From NCBI GenBank assembly GCA_003402705.1, contig QQNF01000003.1, forward strand, positions 1 through 64,000: a stretch of DNA of 64,000 nucleotides, written 5' to 3'. The notes beneath the pieces are model-generated. The model saw only the letters and a program-made list of their open reading frames with translations, ran no database searches and was not told the origin of the DNA. Below are positions 28,520 to 38,247 of this stretch, in pieces. Origin of the DNA: Verrucomicrobiota bacterium (GTDB lineage Bacteria > Verrucomicrobiota > Verrucomicrobiia > Verrucomicrobiales > V1-33). Numbering within the stretch: the first letter of the stretch is position 1; the number at the start of each line of letters is the position of its first letter. The translations under genes and the position numbers were made by a program.

Positions 28520-29944
28520 TCAGGCGAGGATCTCCTTGATGACCCGGCTCTCGCCATCAATCTGCGTGAGCCGTTGCTGAATACCCTGAAAGTAATAACT
28601 CAGCTTGTCGTGCTTCAGGCCGAGCAGGTGCAGAATCGTCGCATGCAGGTCACGCACCTGGACAGGGTTCTCGATCGCTTTGAATCCAAAGTCGTCCGTC
28701 GCTCCAAACACCGTGCCGCCTTTGACTCCGCCACCGGCCATCCATACGGAATAGCCATACGGACTGTGGTCGCGGCCATCGGAGCCTTCCGATGTCGGCG
28801 TGCGCCCGAATTCCCCGCCCCAGATGATCAGCGTGGAATCGAGGAGACCGCGTGCCTTCAGATCCATGATCAGCCCCGCGATCGGTTTGTCGATTTGCCT
28901 GCCGTTGCGCAGGTGCTTCGCATCATTGCCACCGTGCGTGTCCCAGCCGTCGCCTCCGCCGCCGTGATAGAGTTGCACAAACCGCACACCACGCTCGACG
29001 AGCCGCCGGGCATTGAGACACTGCGTTCCAAACGGACGCGTGATGTCGTTGTCCAGCCCGTAGAGCGACTTCACGCTCTCCGGCTCTTTGCTGAGGTCCA
29101 CGGCATCCGGCGCAGCGGCCTGCATCCGGTAGGCCAGTTCGTAGGCGGCGATCCGCGCGGAGAGATTGCTGTCCTCATCCTGCGAGGCGAGATACCGGCG
29201 GTTGAGCTGCTGCGAGAAATCAAGGATGCGCCGCTGGTCGCCCGCGCTCATCGCATCAGGTCTATCGAGATAAAGAATCGGCGCACCGCTCGTGCGCAAT
29301 TCCGTGGCAGAATAGACCGCGGGAAGAAAGCCATTGCCGTAGGTCATCGGCCCGCCTTTCAGCGGTCCGTCACGCATCACCACATAGCCCGGGAGATTCT
29401 CCGAGTCCGACCCGAGGCCATACATGGCCCATGCCCCGAGACTCGGACGCCCCATCAGACGCGTTCCGGAATGCGCCATGTAGAGGGCGGGCGCGTGGTT
29501 GAACTCCGTGTGATAGCAACTGCGGACAATCGCCAGTTCATCGGCGACCTTCGGCAGGTGCTCGAAGATATCCGAAATCTCCACGCCGGATTGACCGCAC
29601 TTCCTGAACGTCCGCTGACTCGCCAACACCTTCGCCGTGCTCGTCTTCGTGAACTCCAGATTCAGATTTCCGAAGCTCTCCGGAAGGGTCTGCCCGGCAT
29701 ACTTCGCCAGCAATGGTTTGGGATCAAAGGTGTCCACCTGGCTGGGGCCGCCATGCATGAAGAGCGAGATGACTGCCCGCGCCCGGGGTGCATGATGCAG
29801 GGCATGCGGAGCCAAAGGATTCGTCGCGGCAGTCGCTTCCCGGCTCATCAGATCCAGCAACGCCAGCGAGCCAATCCCCATCCCAGCTTTCCTCAGAAGC
29901 TCGCGGCGCGAAACCGCGCGGCTGTCGGTGAAGTGCGGAGACAT
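28520..29944 (-). CDS. DUF1501 protein (Tat-exported, alkaline-phosphatase-like fold)
   Basis: 474 residues. The N-terminus SRRELLRKAGMGIGSLALL is a twin-arginine signal. Family hallmarks: SLFMHGGPSQVDTFDPK, GWDTHGGNDAKHLR and GGEFGRTPTSEG.DGRDHSPYG, the putative metal-binding core of the DUF1501 family. These proteins are secreted or periplasmic and almost always paired with DUF1549/DUF1553 proteins; the gene for one lies directly upstream with stop and start sharing one base (TGATG). Reaction unknown; a phosphatase/sulfatase-like hydrolase is a fold-based guess. Confidence 0.92.
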   Translation of the reverse strand: MSPHFTDSRAVSRRELLRKAGMGIGSLALLDLMSREATAATNPLAPHALHHAPRARAVISLFMHGGPSQVDTFDPKPLLAKYAGQTLPESFGNLNLEFTKTSTAKVLASQRTFRKCGQSGVEISDIFEHLPKVADELAIVRSCYHTEFNHAPALYMAHSGTRLMGRPSLGAWAMYGLGSDSENLPGYVVMRDGPLKGGPMTYGNGFLPAVYSATELRTSGAPILYLDRPDAMSAGDQRRILDFSQQLNRRYLASQDEDSNLSARIAAYELAYRMQAAAPDAVDLSKEPESVKSLYGLDNDITRPFGTQCLNARRLVERGVRFVQLYHGGGGDGWDTHGGNDAKHLRNGRQIDKPIAGLIMDLKARGLLDSTLIIWGGEFGRTPTSEGSDGRDHSPYGYSVWMAGGGVKGGTVFGATDDFGFKAIENPVQVRDLHATILHLLGLKHDKLSYYFQGIQQRLTQIDGESRVIKEILA

Positions 29945-32547
29945 CAGTTGGTGTAGATGAATTCGGTGGTGTTCATGATGCCCATACAGAACTCCTCCAG
30001 CGCCGCCGCGTGAGCGTCTGTCGCTCCGGACCTCGCGCGCGCGGCTTCTGCCTCCTCAATAAACTTCACGGCGAGCTTCAACTCGCTTTCACTAGCAGCT
30101 CGGCTGTAAGCAAGCAGCCACGCACGCTTCACAAACGACCCGACATTGCCCCCCGCCTCGCGGGTCAGCCGCCCGGCCATGGCTCGCGCCTGTTCGCCGA
30201 CGATGCGGTTGTTCAGAAGCGTGAGCGCTTGAGTGGGCATCGTGGTCGTCTGCCGGACCGGACAGCTGGTCGCTATGTTCGGCGGATCGAACGCTTCGAA
30301 AAACGGGAACCGAAACGAGCGGCGATTCAAGATGTAAATCGCCCGGCGGTCCTGCTCATGCGTGACGGGCCATTTCAGTTCCGGCTTGTTCTCGAGATCA
30401 TACATCCCCTGCAATTCCTCCGGCGAAAGCTTCGGCACAAAGGGCGGTCCAAATCGCTTCAGATCAAGCGTCCCGGCCGCCGCATGGAGATGATCCCACA
30501 CTTCCTCCGCCTCGAGGCGTCGCCGTGGAAATCCCGCCAGCCATCGATTCTGCGGATCCGCCGCGACCGCCTTCGCATCGCGAATCGCCGATTGCTGATA
30601 GGCGGAAGACAGTAGAATCCGCCGGTGCAGGCCCTTCAGGCTCCAGCCATTCTCACACAGCTCCGTCGCCAGCCACTCGAGTAATTCAGGGTGCGACGGC
30701 GGATCTCCCTGCGTACCGAAATCGTTCGGCGTGGACACGATCGCCTGACCGAAGTGCCACTGCCAGATTCGATTTGCGATGACGCGCGCCGTTAGGGGAT
30801 TCTCAGGCGATACGAGCCAGCGCGCCAGCCGGGCTCGGCGCTGTTTCGCTTCGTCCGGCCCGCCCGGCAGCGCACCGCCCCCTGGCAGAAACGCAGGAAG
30901 CGCGGGCGCGATGAGTTTGGTGGGTTTGGTCAGCTCACCGCGCGTCAGCAGATGAATCGGGATCGGCCTTTCCGCATGGCGCATCGCTCGAAACGCCGTC
31001 CGCTCACCCTTGCCCCATGCCTTCTCGCCCGTATTCCGGTTCCACGTTTCACTGGCGGCAAAAATCGCCTCCATCCCGAAATAATCGCGCTGCGTAATCG
31101 GATCGAACTTGTGATTGTGACAGTTTGCACAACCGACCGTGAGTCCCAGCGCCGCCTCGCTGAGCAGGCTCACCTGATCCGTCCGCCGCACGTACTCCAG
31201 CATGTCCGGAAAGGCGTCCAGTGCGTTCTGCCATTCGCCCAGCGTCCACACCGCCACCGCGTCCTGCATATCAGCCCGTTCCGGCCACAGTTCGTCCCCC
31301 GCGACCTGCTCCATCAGGAATCGGTCATATGGCTTGTCCCCGTTGAAACTCCGGATGACGTAATCCCGGAAGCGCCATGCCTGCTCGTAAAAAATGTCCG
31401 TCTCATAACCGCCCGAGTCCGCATAACGCATCACATCGAGCCAGTGCCGCGCCCATCGCTCGCCATACGCCGGCGACGCCAGCAACTGGTCCACGACCGG
31501 CGCAAAGGCATCCGCACTCGTATCACTGGCAAACGCAGCGATCTGCTCCGGTGAAGGCGGCAGCCCAGTTAGGTCGAACGAGACACGCCGCAGCAGCGCC
31601 TCTTTGTCCGCAGGTGGAGCAGGACTCAGCTTCGCAGCGTCGAGTTTCTCGAGAATGAAGGCGTCCACTGGCGAGGTGACCCACGCATCCTCACGTCTCG
31701 GAACCGGCGGTCGCTTCAGCGGCTTGAACGACCAATGGCTTGCCCCTTTAGCAAGGCGCGGATCAACCCTGCCGACCGCGAAGTGCGCCTTCACGCGATC
31801 CTCGGGAAGCACGCCCGCATAGATCGCCAGCTCATCGATCTCGCCCTTAAAGAAACTCCCCCCGGGCTCTATCATCTCTCCACCGACATGGATCGCCCTC
31901 GTATTGCCTATCTTCCCGCCGCCATCATGCAGCGAAACCTTGAGCATGCCATCCACATAGAGCCGGTTCTGTCCATCCTCGCCGCGCGTCCAGACCACAT
32001 GATGAAACTGCCCGTCATTGAGGCCCGTCGCCGACTCGAGAACGTGATCGCTTCCGCCTTTCGGACCAATCCCGACCAGAATCTGCCCGTCATTTCTCCC
32101 GCCATCTTTACTCCCGCCCAGAATGCACCAGTCGCCGGAACCATTGCCAGGCGTCACCTTGGAAACCAGCGACGCACTGCCCGGCCAGTAGGGCCGCTCA
32201 AACGCTTGCGTGCTTCGAAACCACAGCTCCACCGAAACGATCTCCGAATCGAACGCCGGATGCGACGGAATCTTCATGACCCCACGCCCGTCGAACGACG
32301 CCGCCTTCCCGACAACTCCGCCCGCCCCGAGTTGCACACCCTGACCAATCACCCCGTCGCCCCCCCGAACTGCCGCGGCAGCAGCATTGCGAACCCTCCC
32401 TCCTTCTGTCTCCCCTCCTTCGAATCGAAAATACCCAACCGGCCCGTCTTTGAGAACCTCGTCCGGATACAAGTCCGCACCACGCGCGACCGAAACGGCA
32501 GCAAAGGCGAGCAAGGTTGGAAAATGCGGACTCATTCTGCGATTCAT
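29944..32547 (-). CDS. LamG-DUF1549-DUF1553 protein
   Basis: 867 residues from ATG 32547 (an in-frame TTG one codon earlier is less likely). Signal peptide to about ARG-ADL, then a concanavalin/LamG domain (about 30-250, HVVWTRGEDGQNRLYVDG, KGEIDELAIYAGVLPE), DUF1549 (about 285-490, SFDLTGLPPSPEQIAAF, YGERWARHWLDVMRYADS, GCANCHNHKFDPI) and DUF1553 (about 560-840, WLVSPENPLTARVIANRIWQ, FPRRRLEAEEVWD). The common version begins with a cytochrome (PSCyt1) domain; here LamG takes its place. Pairing with DUF1501 and coupled translation argue for a shared exported complex on polysaccharide, function unproven. Confidence 0.9.
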   Translation of the reverse strand: MNRRMSPHFPTLLAFAAVSVARGADLYPDEVLKDGPVGYFRFEGGETEGGRVRNAAAAAVRGGDGVIGQGVQLGAGGVVGKAASFDGRGVMKIPSHPAFDSEIVSVELWFRSTQAFERPYWPGSASLVSKVTPGNGSGDWCILGGSKDGGRNDGQILVGIGPKGGSDHVLESATGLNDGQFHHVVWTRGEDGQNRLYVDGMLKVSLHDGGGKIGNTRAIHVGGEMIEPGGSFFKGEIDELAIYAGVLPEDRVKAHFAVGRVDPRLAKGASHWSFKPLKRPPVPRREDAWVTSPVDAFILEKLDAAKLSPAPPADKEALLRRVSFDLTGLPPSPEQIAAFASDTSADAFAPVVDQLLASPAYGERWARHWLDVMRYADSGGYETDIFYEQAWRFRDYVIRSFNGDKPYDRFLMEQVAGDELWPERADMQDAVAVWTLGEWQNALDAFPDMLEYVRRTDQVSLLSEAALGLTVGCANCHNHKFDPITQRDYFGMEAIFAASETWNRNTGEKAWGKGERTAFRAMRHAERPIPIHLLTRGELTKPTKLIAPALPAFLPGGGALPGGPDEAKQRRARLARWLVSPENPLTARVIANRIWQWHFGQAIVSTPNDFGTQGDPPSHPELLEWLATELCENGWSLKGLHRRILLSSAYQQSAIRDAKAVAADPQNRWLAGFPRRRLEAEEVWDHLHAAAGTLDLKRFGPPFVPKLSPEELQGMYDLENKPELKWPVTHEQDRRAIYILNRRSFRFPFFEAFDPPNIATSCPVRQTTTMPTQALTLLNNRIVGEQARAMAGRLTREAGGNVGSFVKRAWLLAYSRAASESELKLAVKFIEEAEAARARSGATDAHAAALEEFCMGIMNTTEFIYTN

Positions 32548-32890
32548 CAAACGAAGTCTTCAATTGAGTGCCAAGAGGTTTCTTTTCCGGCAAAGGCCGC
32601 TGAAAGCACCAGTCGCTCGACCTGAACGTCGTGGATCGCCGTTGTTTTCATTGCTGGTACTGGGGTCTCGCTGGAGTTCCGGCGGCCGGTCCTTCAGGAA
32701 TGACCGAAACGAAACATGCCGGGATCAACGATGACAGACCAGAGGCTGCGGTGCATGGCCATTCCCTCCACTGGCGTCATCCTGAGGGCCGGGTGGTGAG
32801 AATCACGCCTGCCGGGTGTTCCCCGGTCCGCGACGGCTGAATGAATGTCTTCGCCCTGGACATCCTGTTGCAGGCTGGGTTCTGCCGTTG
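32548..32890. other. Divergent intergenic region upstream of the regulator
   Basis: It separates the minus-strand DUF1549/DUF1501 pair from the plus-strand regulator. Short frames inside look like chance. ATGTC (32845-32849) and GACAT (32859-32863) form a short inverted pair just before the regulator start and share the core of the longer inverted repeat at 34000-34040. It could be an autoregulatory site. Confidence 0.4.
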
Positions 32891-33961
32891 ATGCCCAGAA
32901 TGCCACAGCGCAGTTCTCTCGTCGATCAGGTGGCCGCCTCCATTCGGGAGGCAGTCGAGGAGGGCAAGTGGCTTGAGGAATTGCCGGGCGAACATGATCT
33001 GTGCGCCCAGCTTCAGGTCAGCCGGATGACGCTGCGCGGCGCGCTGGACATTCTGGAGAGCCAACGCTGGATTCAGCGTGGCGGGAGCGGGAAACGGACG
33101 CGCATTCTCAGTATCCCGGCGGAGGCACCGCGCAGCAGGGGCACGGAGGTCCGCATGGTCAGCGGGCTCCCGCTGTCGCAGATCGTCGGAGTGACGCGGG
33201 ATGCCATCAATGAAGTGCACGCGGCGCTGGAAGCAGCCGGATTCACCTTTCGGTTTGAGTATCGCGCCGGGCTGGCAACGGCCACGGGAGAGGCGGCGTT
33301 TCGCCGGCTGACGTCGGCGCAGACCGTGGCCGGCTGGATGCCCGTTTGGGCCAGTGCGGACCTCCTCCAGCGGTTTGCTGCCGCCAGCGGGCTGCCGGCA
33401 ATGACGCTAGGCACGCCGCCGGTGAATTCCCGCCTGCTTACCGTGGAATATGATACAGCCGGCATCGGCAGGCACGCCGGCCTGCAGTTCCTCCGGCGCG
33501 GCCACCGGCACCTCGCCTTTGTACGGCCGGACAATGATTTCCCCGGCGACCTGAGCGTGGAAGCCGGGATGATGGCCGCAGCGGCAACCCGCGGCGGCCG
33601 AGTGACGACGCTGACCTATTCGGCGGCGGCGAACGATCTGCGTCAGCGCATGGAGGAGGTGCTGAAGCGGACTGACGTTCCCACCGCATGGTGTGTCGCG
33701 CAGCCGAATTCCGTCTGGCCTGTCATCAATGTCCTGCTCCTCGCAGGACGCCGCATCCCGCAGGATGCCGCGGTCATTTCCCGCGGAGACGATCTGTTCC
33801 TCGAAACAGCAGTACCCTCCATCGCGCGCTATCACCTTGACGGCCGGCTCCTCGGAAGAACTGCGTCGCGGCTCATGCTGCAGCTCCTGCGGCAGCCTGG
33901 TGCCCGCCCTCGAAGGCGGAAGCTGACCCCGGATTTTCTGCCGGGAGAGAGTCTCGGTTGA
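32891..33961 (+). CDS. GntR-headed, LacI/sugar-binding-type transcriptional regulator
   Basis: 356 residues from ATG 32891; the frame opens at 32816, but residues before MPRMPQRSSLVDQ look non-coding (32900 also possible). The N-terminus is a GntR winged helix (LPGEHDLCAQLQVSRMTLRGALDILESQRWIQRGG). The rest resembles the LacI/periplasmic-binding fold (AGIGRHAGLQFLRRGHRHLAFVRPDN, DAAVISRGDDLFLETAVPSIARYHLD). Such hybrids bind sugars or related ligands and control nearby transport or degradation genes. The perfect inverted repeat between this gene and 34091, and a related half-size repeat before it, are candidate operators. Likely targets: itself, the secreted protein downstream and perhaps the divergent DUF1549/DUF1501 pair. 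The regulator class is clear; the ligand is unknown. Confidence 0.85.
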   Translation: MPRMPQRSSLVDQVAASIREAVEEGKWLEELPGEHDLCAQLQVSRMTLRGALDILESQRWIQRGGSGKRTRILSIPAEAPRSRGTEVRMVSGLPLSQIVGVTRDAINEVHAALEAAGFTFRFEYRAGLATATGEAAFRRLTSAQTVAGWMPVWASADLLQRFAAASGLPAMTLGTPPVNSRLLTVEYDTAGIGRHAGLQFLRRGHRHLAFVRPDNDFPGDLSVEAGMMAAAATRGGRVTTLTYSAAANDLRQRMEEVLKRTDVPTAWCVAQPNSVWPVINVLLLAGRRIPQDAAVISRGDDLFLETAVPSIARYHLDGRLLGRTASRLMLQLLRQPGARPRRRKLTPDFLPGESLG

Positions 33962-33999
33962 TGAGTTCCCGGAACCGGCGACAGGCCGGATGGCAGAGG

Positions 34000-34040
34000 A
34001 AATGTCCACAGACTAGACAATTATGGATGCGTGGACATTT
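34000..34040. promoter_or_regulatory. Inverted repeat, operator candidate
   Basis: AAATGTCCAC (34000-34009) and GTGGACATTT (34031-34040) are perfect inverted arms of 10 bp whose starts are 31 bp apart, about three helical turns. They lie 38 bp after the regulator stop and 50 bp before the large secreted gene. There is no T-run, so a terminator is unlikely. The right arm contains TGGACA, which may double as a -35-like box. Confidence 0.5.
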
Positions 34041-34090
34041 TCCGAGCCGGCGCTTAGACAGCGATTTTAATCATCGCCCTCATCCCGCCC

Positions 34091-37000
34091 ATGAAACCAC
34101 GCGCCACCTCCCGCCTCAGCAGAATCATTCTCCTGCTTGCCGGCATCATTCCCGGCATGGCCGCCGCGGATATCATATACGGCCATAGCGATGACGCGCA
34201 ATTCAACACCAACAGCAGCGGTGCGATGGCGGGCGGGCCAAATGCGGTCTCCGGCTCTGATCTGTATGTCGGCCGCCAGTATTATGCGAATGTAGCGAAC
34301 CACTACGTCGTGCCCTTCCAGCTTCCAGACCTCGGACCGGGTACGTTTTCCGACGTTTCGGTGACGTTCAATACCACCGACATCGATACGGCCAATCAGG
34401 TGAATCTATACGCCACGCCAGAGGCCCGGGCGGCCAGCGCCACGCTGCCATCGGACGTGCGGGGTGCCTCGGACCACCGCAGCACCGGGACGCGCATCAT
34501 GGCGGCATTTCTCACCTCCACCTCCACCGGCAATACCGCCTACACCACCCCAGCCAATGGCGTGGTCGATGCCGCTCTGAGCAACTGGCTGAACACCGCC
34601 TACGCCGATGGCGCCAAAGGCGGACAGTATGTGTTCATGCGGCTGAGTCCTAATGCGCTGTATCCGACCTCCCATCAGCGGGGCTTCAGATTTGCCTCAG
34701 CGAACCATCCGGATTCGGCGAAGCGTCCAGTCCTAACTTACACGTTCAACGCAACCGGATCGCCGCCGCCCTCCATTGTCGCCTTCACCGGTTCACCTGC
34801 CATCGTCACCCAAGGCGGCACGTCGGTGCTGGCATGGGAAGTCAACAATGCGGACACCGTCACCATTTCCAATGGCATCGGAACCGTGGTTCCCGTGGGT
34901 AGTGCCGAAGTCTCCCCAGTCGGCACCGTGACCTACACGCTAACCGCCACCAGCGCCGGTGGCACCCGCACCGCCACCGCCACCGTGGGTCTGGCCGGAA
35001 CCGCATTTCACCGCTACTTCCGCTTCACGCCCACGAAACTGCGCAACAACGCCAGTGCCAACAGCGTGCAGATTGCCGAATTCGAAATGATCATGGAAGG
35101 AAACCCCATCCCCGGGGCCACAGCAACGAATCCCGGCGGCAAGCCGGTCACCGACGGCGAGGGACCGCTCCAGGCAGTGGACAACAACCTCGACTCCAAG
35201 TGGCTTGACTTCACCAAAGGCCCGCTGGTCCTCGATTTTGGTCAGATCAAGTCCGTGAATGGATACCGCTTCGCCACGGCCAATGACTCCGACGAGCGTG
35301 ATCCCGTGAGCTGGAAAGTGGAAGGCAGCAACAATGGCACCACGTGGACACTTCTGGATGAGCAGTTCGACTTTGCCGTCCCGATGGACCGCCAGACATA
35401 CATCACCGAACAACTGGTGCTCGGCCCGGCCGGACCCAACGGCGCTCCGGCCATCGGGCTGTTCCAGGCTTCGCCTGCCGCTTTCCCCGCGGGCGGATCC
35501 ACCACGCTGGAATGGAATGTGCTCAATGCCACCACCGTCACAATCTCCGAAGGCGTGGGGACGGTCTCCGCCGTGGGAACGCAGAATGTTTCCCCCGCCA
35601 CCACCACGACCTACACACTGACAGCCACGAACGCTCAGGGTACCAGCACCGCCACCGCTCTGGCCACCGTGATCGGACCGGGACCGTTTCGTCACTATCG
35701 TTTCGTCCCGACAAGGGATCGGACCGGCGGCACCCCTCCCGGCAGCGGCGGCGAGGATTTCCAGATCGCTGAATTCCAGATGCTGTTCAACGGAACGTGG
35801 GTGCCCTGTCCAGCCGCAGGCGTGACCTCCCCTGGCGCTTCACGCGCAGTCGGCGCCGGCGAAGGTGCCGGAAAGGCCAACGACAATCGCCCCGCTTTTG
35901 TCGCTTCGGGTCAGGCCGGAAACACCAGCCAGGGCGATTCAAAATGGAATGATTCCGGCATGCCGCCGCTGCAATACGATTTCGGCGTGACTCAGGATGT
36001 GACCGGCTATCGCATCTGCACCGCCAATGATTCCGAGGATCGTGACCCGGTATCATGGCGGGTAGAAGGCAGCCACGATGGCAGCAACTGGGTTCTGGTG
36101 GATGAAAAAAACAACTATGCCACCACCACTGCCCGCAACACTTACCTGCCCGATTTTCCCATCGCCCCGTTTACAGGCCCAGCCATCACCTTCACTGCCA
36201 GCGCCCCGCAAATCGTGACGGGCGGCTCGGCCACTCTGAACTGGAATGTCACCGGAGCCACTGCCGACAGCATCAGCATCAATCAGGGCATCGGTGCCGT
36301 GCCCGCCAGCGGGTCACGATCCGTTTCGCCAGCGGCCACTACCACCTATACCCTGACCGCCACCGGCAGCGGCGTTACAAAAAGTCAATCGGTCACCGTG
36401 GAGGTCGTGGCAGGACTGCCGCTGCATTACAACTTTGACGACGCGACGTTCGAGGGCTGGACAGATGTCTCGCTTGGAAATACCGGCACGCAGGGCTGGT
36501 CCACGACCACTGGCCATGGTGATGTTTACCAAGGCACCAACTCAATTCGCTCGCAGTACCATGACAATTCGCATCCGACGATGATCCTGCGCTCACCGTC
36601 CTTCCTCTTGAATGGCAGCGGGGATCTCATCGCGTGGCTCGCCGGAGGTTCCGGAAATGTCGCCAGCCTGGCTGGGACCGCAGTCGCCGCCCTGCCAGCC
36701 AATTCGGTGAACAACGGCGGCTTCCAGGGCGTCGCCCTGCGGAATGCCAACACCGGTTCGTATGTGCTTTCCGCTCGCCGCCCCGGGCCTGACGGTGAGG
36801 GCGGCAACAGTTACCAGCAGGTCGGCTTCACCGCAGCCGAACTCGCAGCCCTCGACCAGGCCGCTGCCTACACCCTCGATCTCGTCGACTCGAATCATGG
36901 ATCATGGGCGTGGTCCGCCATGGATTCCGTCAGGATTCCCGGCAACCTCGGTGTCGGCAGCCTGCCGCAGATTGCCTCCTTCTCGGCCGCTCCCGCCACC

Positions 37001-38101
37001 ATCAGTATGGGCGGAACAAGTACGCTGGCATGGGAAGTGAGCGGTGCCACCAGCATCAGCATCAGTCAGGGAATCGGCAGCGGACTTGCCGCCAGCGGCA
37101 GTGTGGAAATTTCTCCCACCGCGACCACCACCACCTACACGCTCACCGCCAGCAACGGATCCGGCGCCGTGACCGCCACTGCCACCGTAACCATTTCCGC
37201 ACCGGTCATTGCTTCGTTCACCGCAAGCCCGCAGACGATCGCCCCCGGCGAATCCAGCACCCTGACGTGGAGCGTCAGCGGCGCCACCGGCATCAGCATC
37301 AGCAACAGCGTGGGGAACGGACTCGCAGCCAGCGGCAGCCGGTCGGTATCACCCGCGGCCACCACTACCTATACACTCACCGCCACCAGCCCGCACGGCA
37401 CCACCACGGCGGACGTTATCGTCGGCGTGGCCCTGCCCGGCCCGTATCGTTACTATCGTTTTGTCCCCACCGCCCTTCGTGACCCGGGCGACAACAGCGT
37501 GCAGATCGCCGAATTCCAGATGCTGCTGAATGGCAATCGCCTCTCCGGAGCCACCGCTAGCGAAACGCCTGCGGATTCACCCGGCGGTGAAGGCCCCGCA
37601 GAGGGCAACGACAACGACCTCGACACCAAGTGGCTCAACTTCAGCAGGACCGACGCCCGCCTCATCCTCGACTTCGGCACCGCAACCGAGGTCAGCGGAT
37701 ATCGCTTTGCCACCGCCAATGATTCAGACGGCCGCGACCCGGTCAGCTGGCGCATCGAAGGCAGCCACGACAACACCGCATGGGTCGTCCTCGACATCCA
37801 GACCAGCGCATCAGTGCCAACAGCCCGCAAAACCTTCCTGCCTGACCTGCAACTGCCCACCTCCGGCCCCGGCCCCATCGGCAGCATCACCGCCATCGCA
37901 CTCAGCCCCGATCTAACCACCGTCACCCTCACATGGGAATCCACCCCTGCCACCAGCTACACCATCCAGCGCAGCCCTTCGATGACCGCGGGCACATGGA
38001 CGGATGTGAAGGCAAACATCGCCAGTCAGGGTGCCGCCACCACTGACTCCGTTCCCGCAGGGACTGGAGACAAGCAGTTCTTCCGCGTGAAGCGGCAGTA
38101 G
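34091..38101 (+). CDS. Large exported Ig-like/discoidin repeat protein
   Basis: 1336 residues with a signal peptide (GMAAA-DII). N-terminal beta-sandwich domain resembling DNRLRE-type modules (about 25-220), then alternating modules: five Ig/PKD-like repeats, each ending in SP..TTTYTLTA, and three discoidin (F5/8 C) domains that each open with (H/Y)YRF(V/T)PT and carry VQIAEFQML and GYRFATANDSD. An extra non-repeat module sits at about 775-955 (FDDATFEGWTDVS). The C-terminus is FN3-like and ends QFFRVKRQ. Discoidin domains usually bind glycans, so this is probably a surface carbohydrate-binding or adhesion protein. No catalytic residues were found. The upstream regulator and inverted repeat suggest ligand-controlled expression. 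Confidence 0.85.
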   Translation: MKPRATSRLSRIILLLAGIIPGMAAADIIYGHSDDAQFNTNSSGAMAGGPNAVSGSDLYVGRQYYANVANHYVVPFQLPDLGPGTFSDVSVTFNTTDIDTANQVNLYATPEARAASATLPSDVRGASDHRSTGTRIMAAFLTSTSTGNTAYTTPANGVVDAALSNWLNTAYADGAKGGQYVFMRLSPNALYPTSHQRGFRFASANHPDSAKRPVLTYTFNATGSPPPSIVAFTGSPAIVTQGGTSVLAWEVNNADTVTISNGIGTVVPVGSAEVSPVGTVTYTLTATSAGGTRTATATVGLAGTAFHRYFRFTPTKLRNNASANSVQIAEFEMIMEGNPIPGATATNPGGKPVTDGEGPLQAVDNNLDSKWLDFTKGPLVLDFGQIKSVNGYRFATANDSDERDPVSWKVEGSNNGTTWTLLDEQFDFAVPMDRQTYITEQLVLGPAGPNGAPAIGLFQASPAAFPAGGSTTLEWNVLNATTVTISEGVGTVSAVGTQNVSPATTTTYTLTATNAQGTSTATALATVIGPGPFRHYRFVPTRDRTGGTPPGSGGEDFQIAEFQMLFNGTWVPCPAAGVTSPGASRAVGAGEGAGKANDNRPAFVASGQAGNTSQGDSKWNDSGMPPLQYDFGVTQDVTGYRICTANDSEDRDPVSWRVEGSHDGSNWVLVDEKNNYATTTARNTYLPDFPIAPFTGPAITFTASAPQIVTGGSATLNWNVTGATADSISINQGIGAVPASGSRSVSPAATTTYTLTATGSGVTKSQSVTVEVVAGLPLHYNFDDATFEGWTDVSLGNTGTQGWSTTTGHGDVYQGTNSIRSQYHDNSHPTMILRSPSFLLNGSGDLIAWLAGGSGNVASLAGTAVAALPANSVNNGGFQGVALRNANTGSYVLSARRPGPDGEGGNSYQQVGFTAAELAALDQAAAYTLDLVDSNHGSWAWSAMDSVRIPGNLGVGSLPQIASFSAAPATISMGGTSTLAWEVSGATSISISQGIGSGLAASGSVEISPTATTTTYTLTASNGSGAVTATATVTISAPVIASFTASPQTIAPGESSTLTWSVSGATGISISNSVGNGLAASGSRSVSPAATTTYTLTATSPHGTTTADVIVGVALPGPYRYYRFVPTALRDPGDNSVQIAEFQMLLNGNRLSGATASETPADSPGGEGPAEGNDNDLDTKWLNFSRTDARLILDFGTATEVSGYRFATANDSDGRDPVSWRIEGSHDNTAWVVLDIQTSASVPTARKTFLPDLQLPTSGPGPIGSITAIALSPDLTTVTLTWESTPATSYTIQRSPSMTAGTWTDVKANIASQGAATTDSVPAGTGDKQFFRVKRQ

Positions 38102-38122
38102 CTGGTGCCTGCACGATCACTC

Positions 38123-38168
38123 CGGCTGTGGCTTTCGCGGCTGGCCACAGCCGCTGAGAGCAGCGGCT
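38123..38168 (+). terminator. Two overlapping hairpins after the discoidin protein gene
   Basis: CGGCTGTGGC/GCCACAGCCG (38123-38132, 38144-38153) is a perfect 10-bp stem 21 bases after the stop. AGCCGCT/AGCGGCT (38149-38155, 38162-38168) is a second stem sharing bases 38149-38153 with the first, so the two exclude each other. There is no T-run. It could be a terminator working without a U-tract, or an attenuator before the sulfotransferase gene. Confidence 0.4.
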
Positions 38169-38247
38169 TAGAAGGCTATCATCGCGGCACCCGTCATATA
38201 TCCCGAGCCTTGCATTTTCCGCCTGCGGGCGATCCTGCAATGAAGCG

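Noticed and set aside
28574-29956. 460-codon plus-strand frame opposite DUF1501
   Set aside because: No start context or domain; the opposite strand carries a complete family protein.
34700-37900. DNA-level repeats in the discoidin protein gene
   Set aside because: They are explained by repeated Ig and discoidin domains, not by a mobile element.
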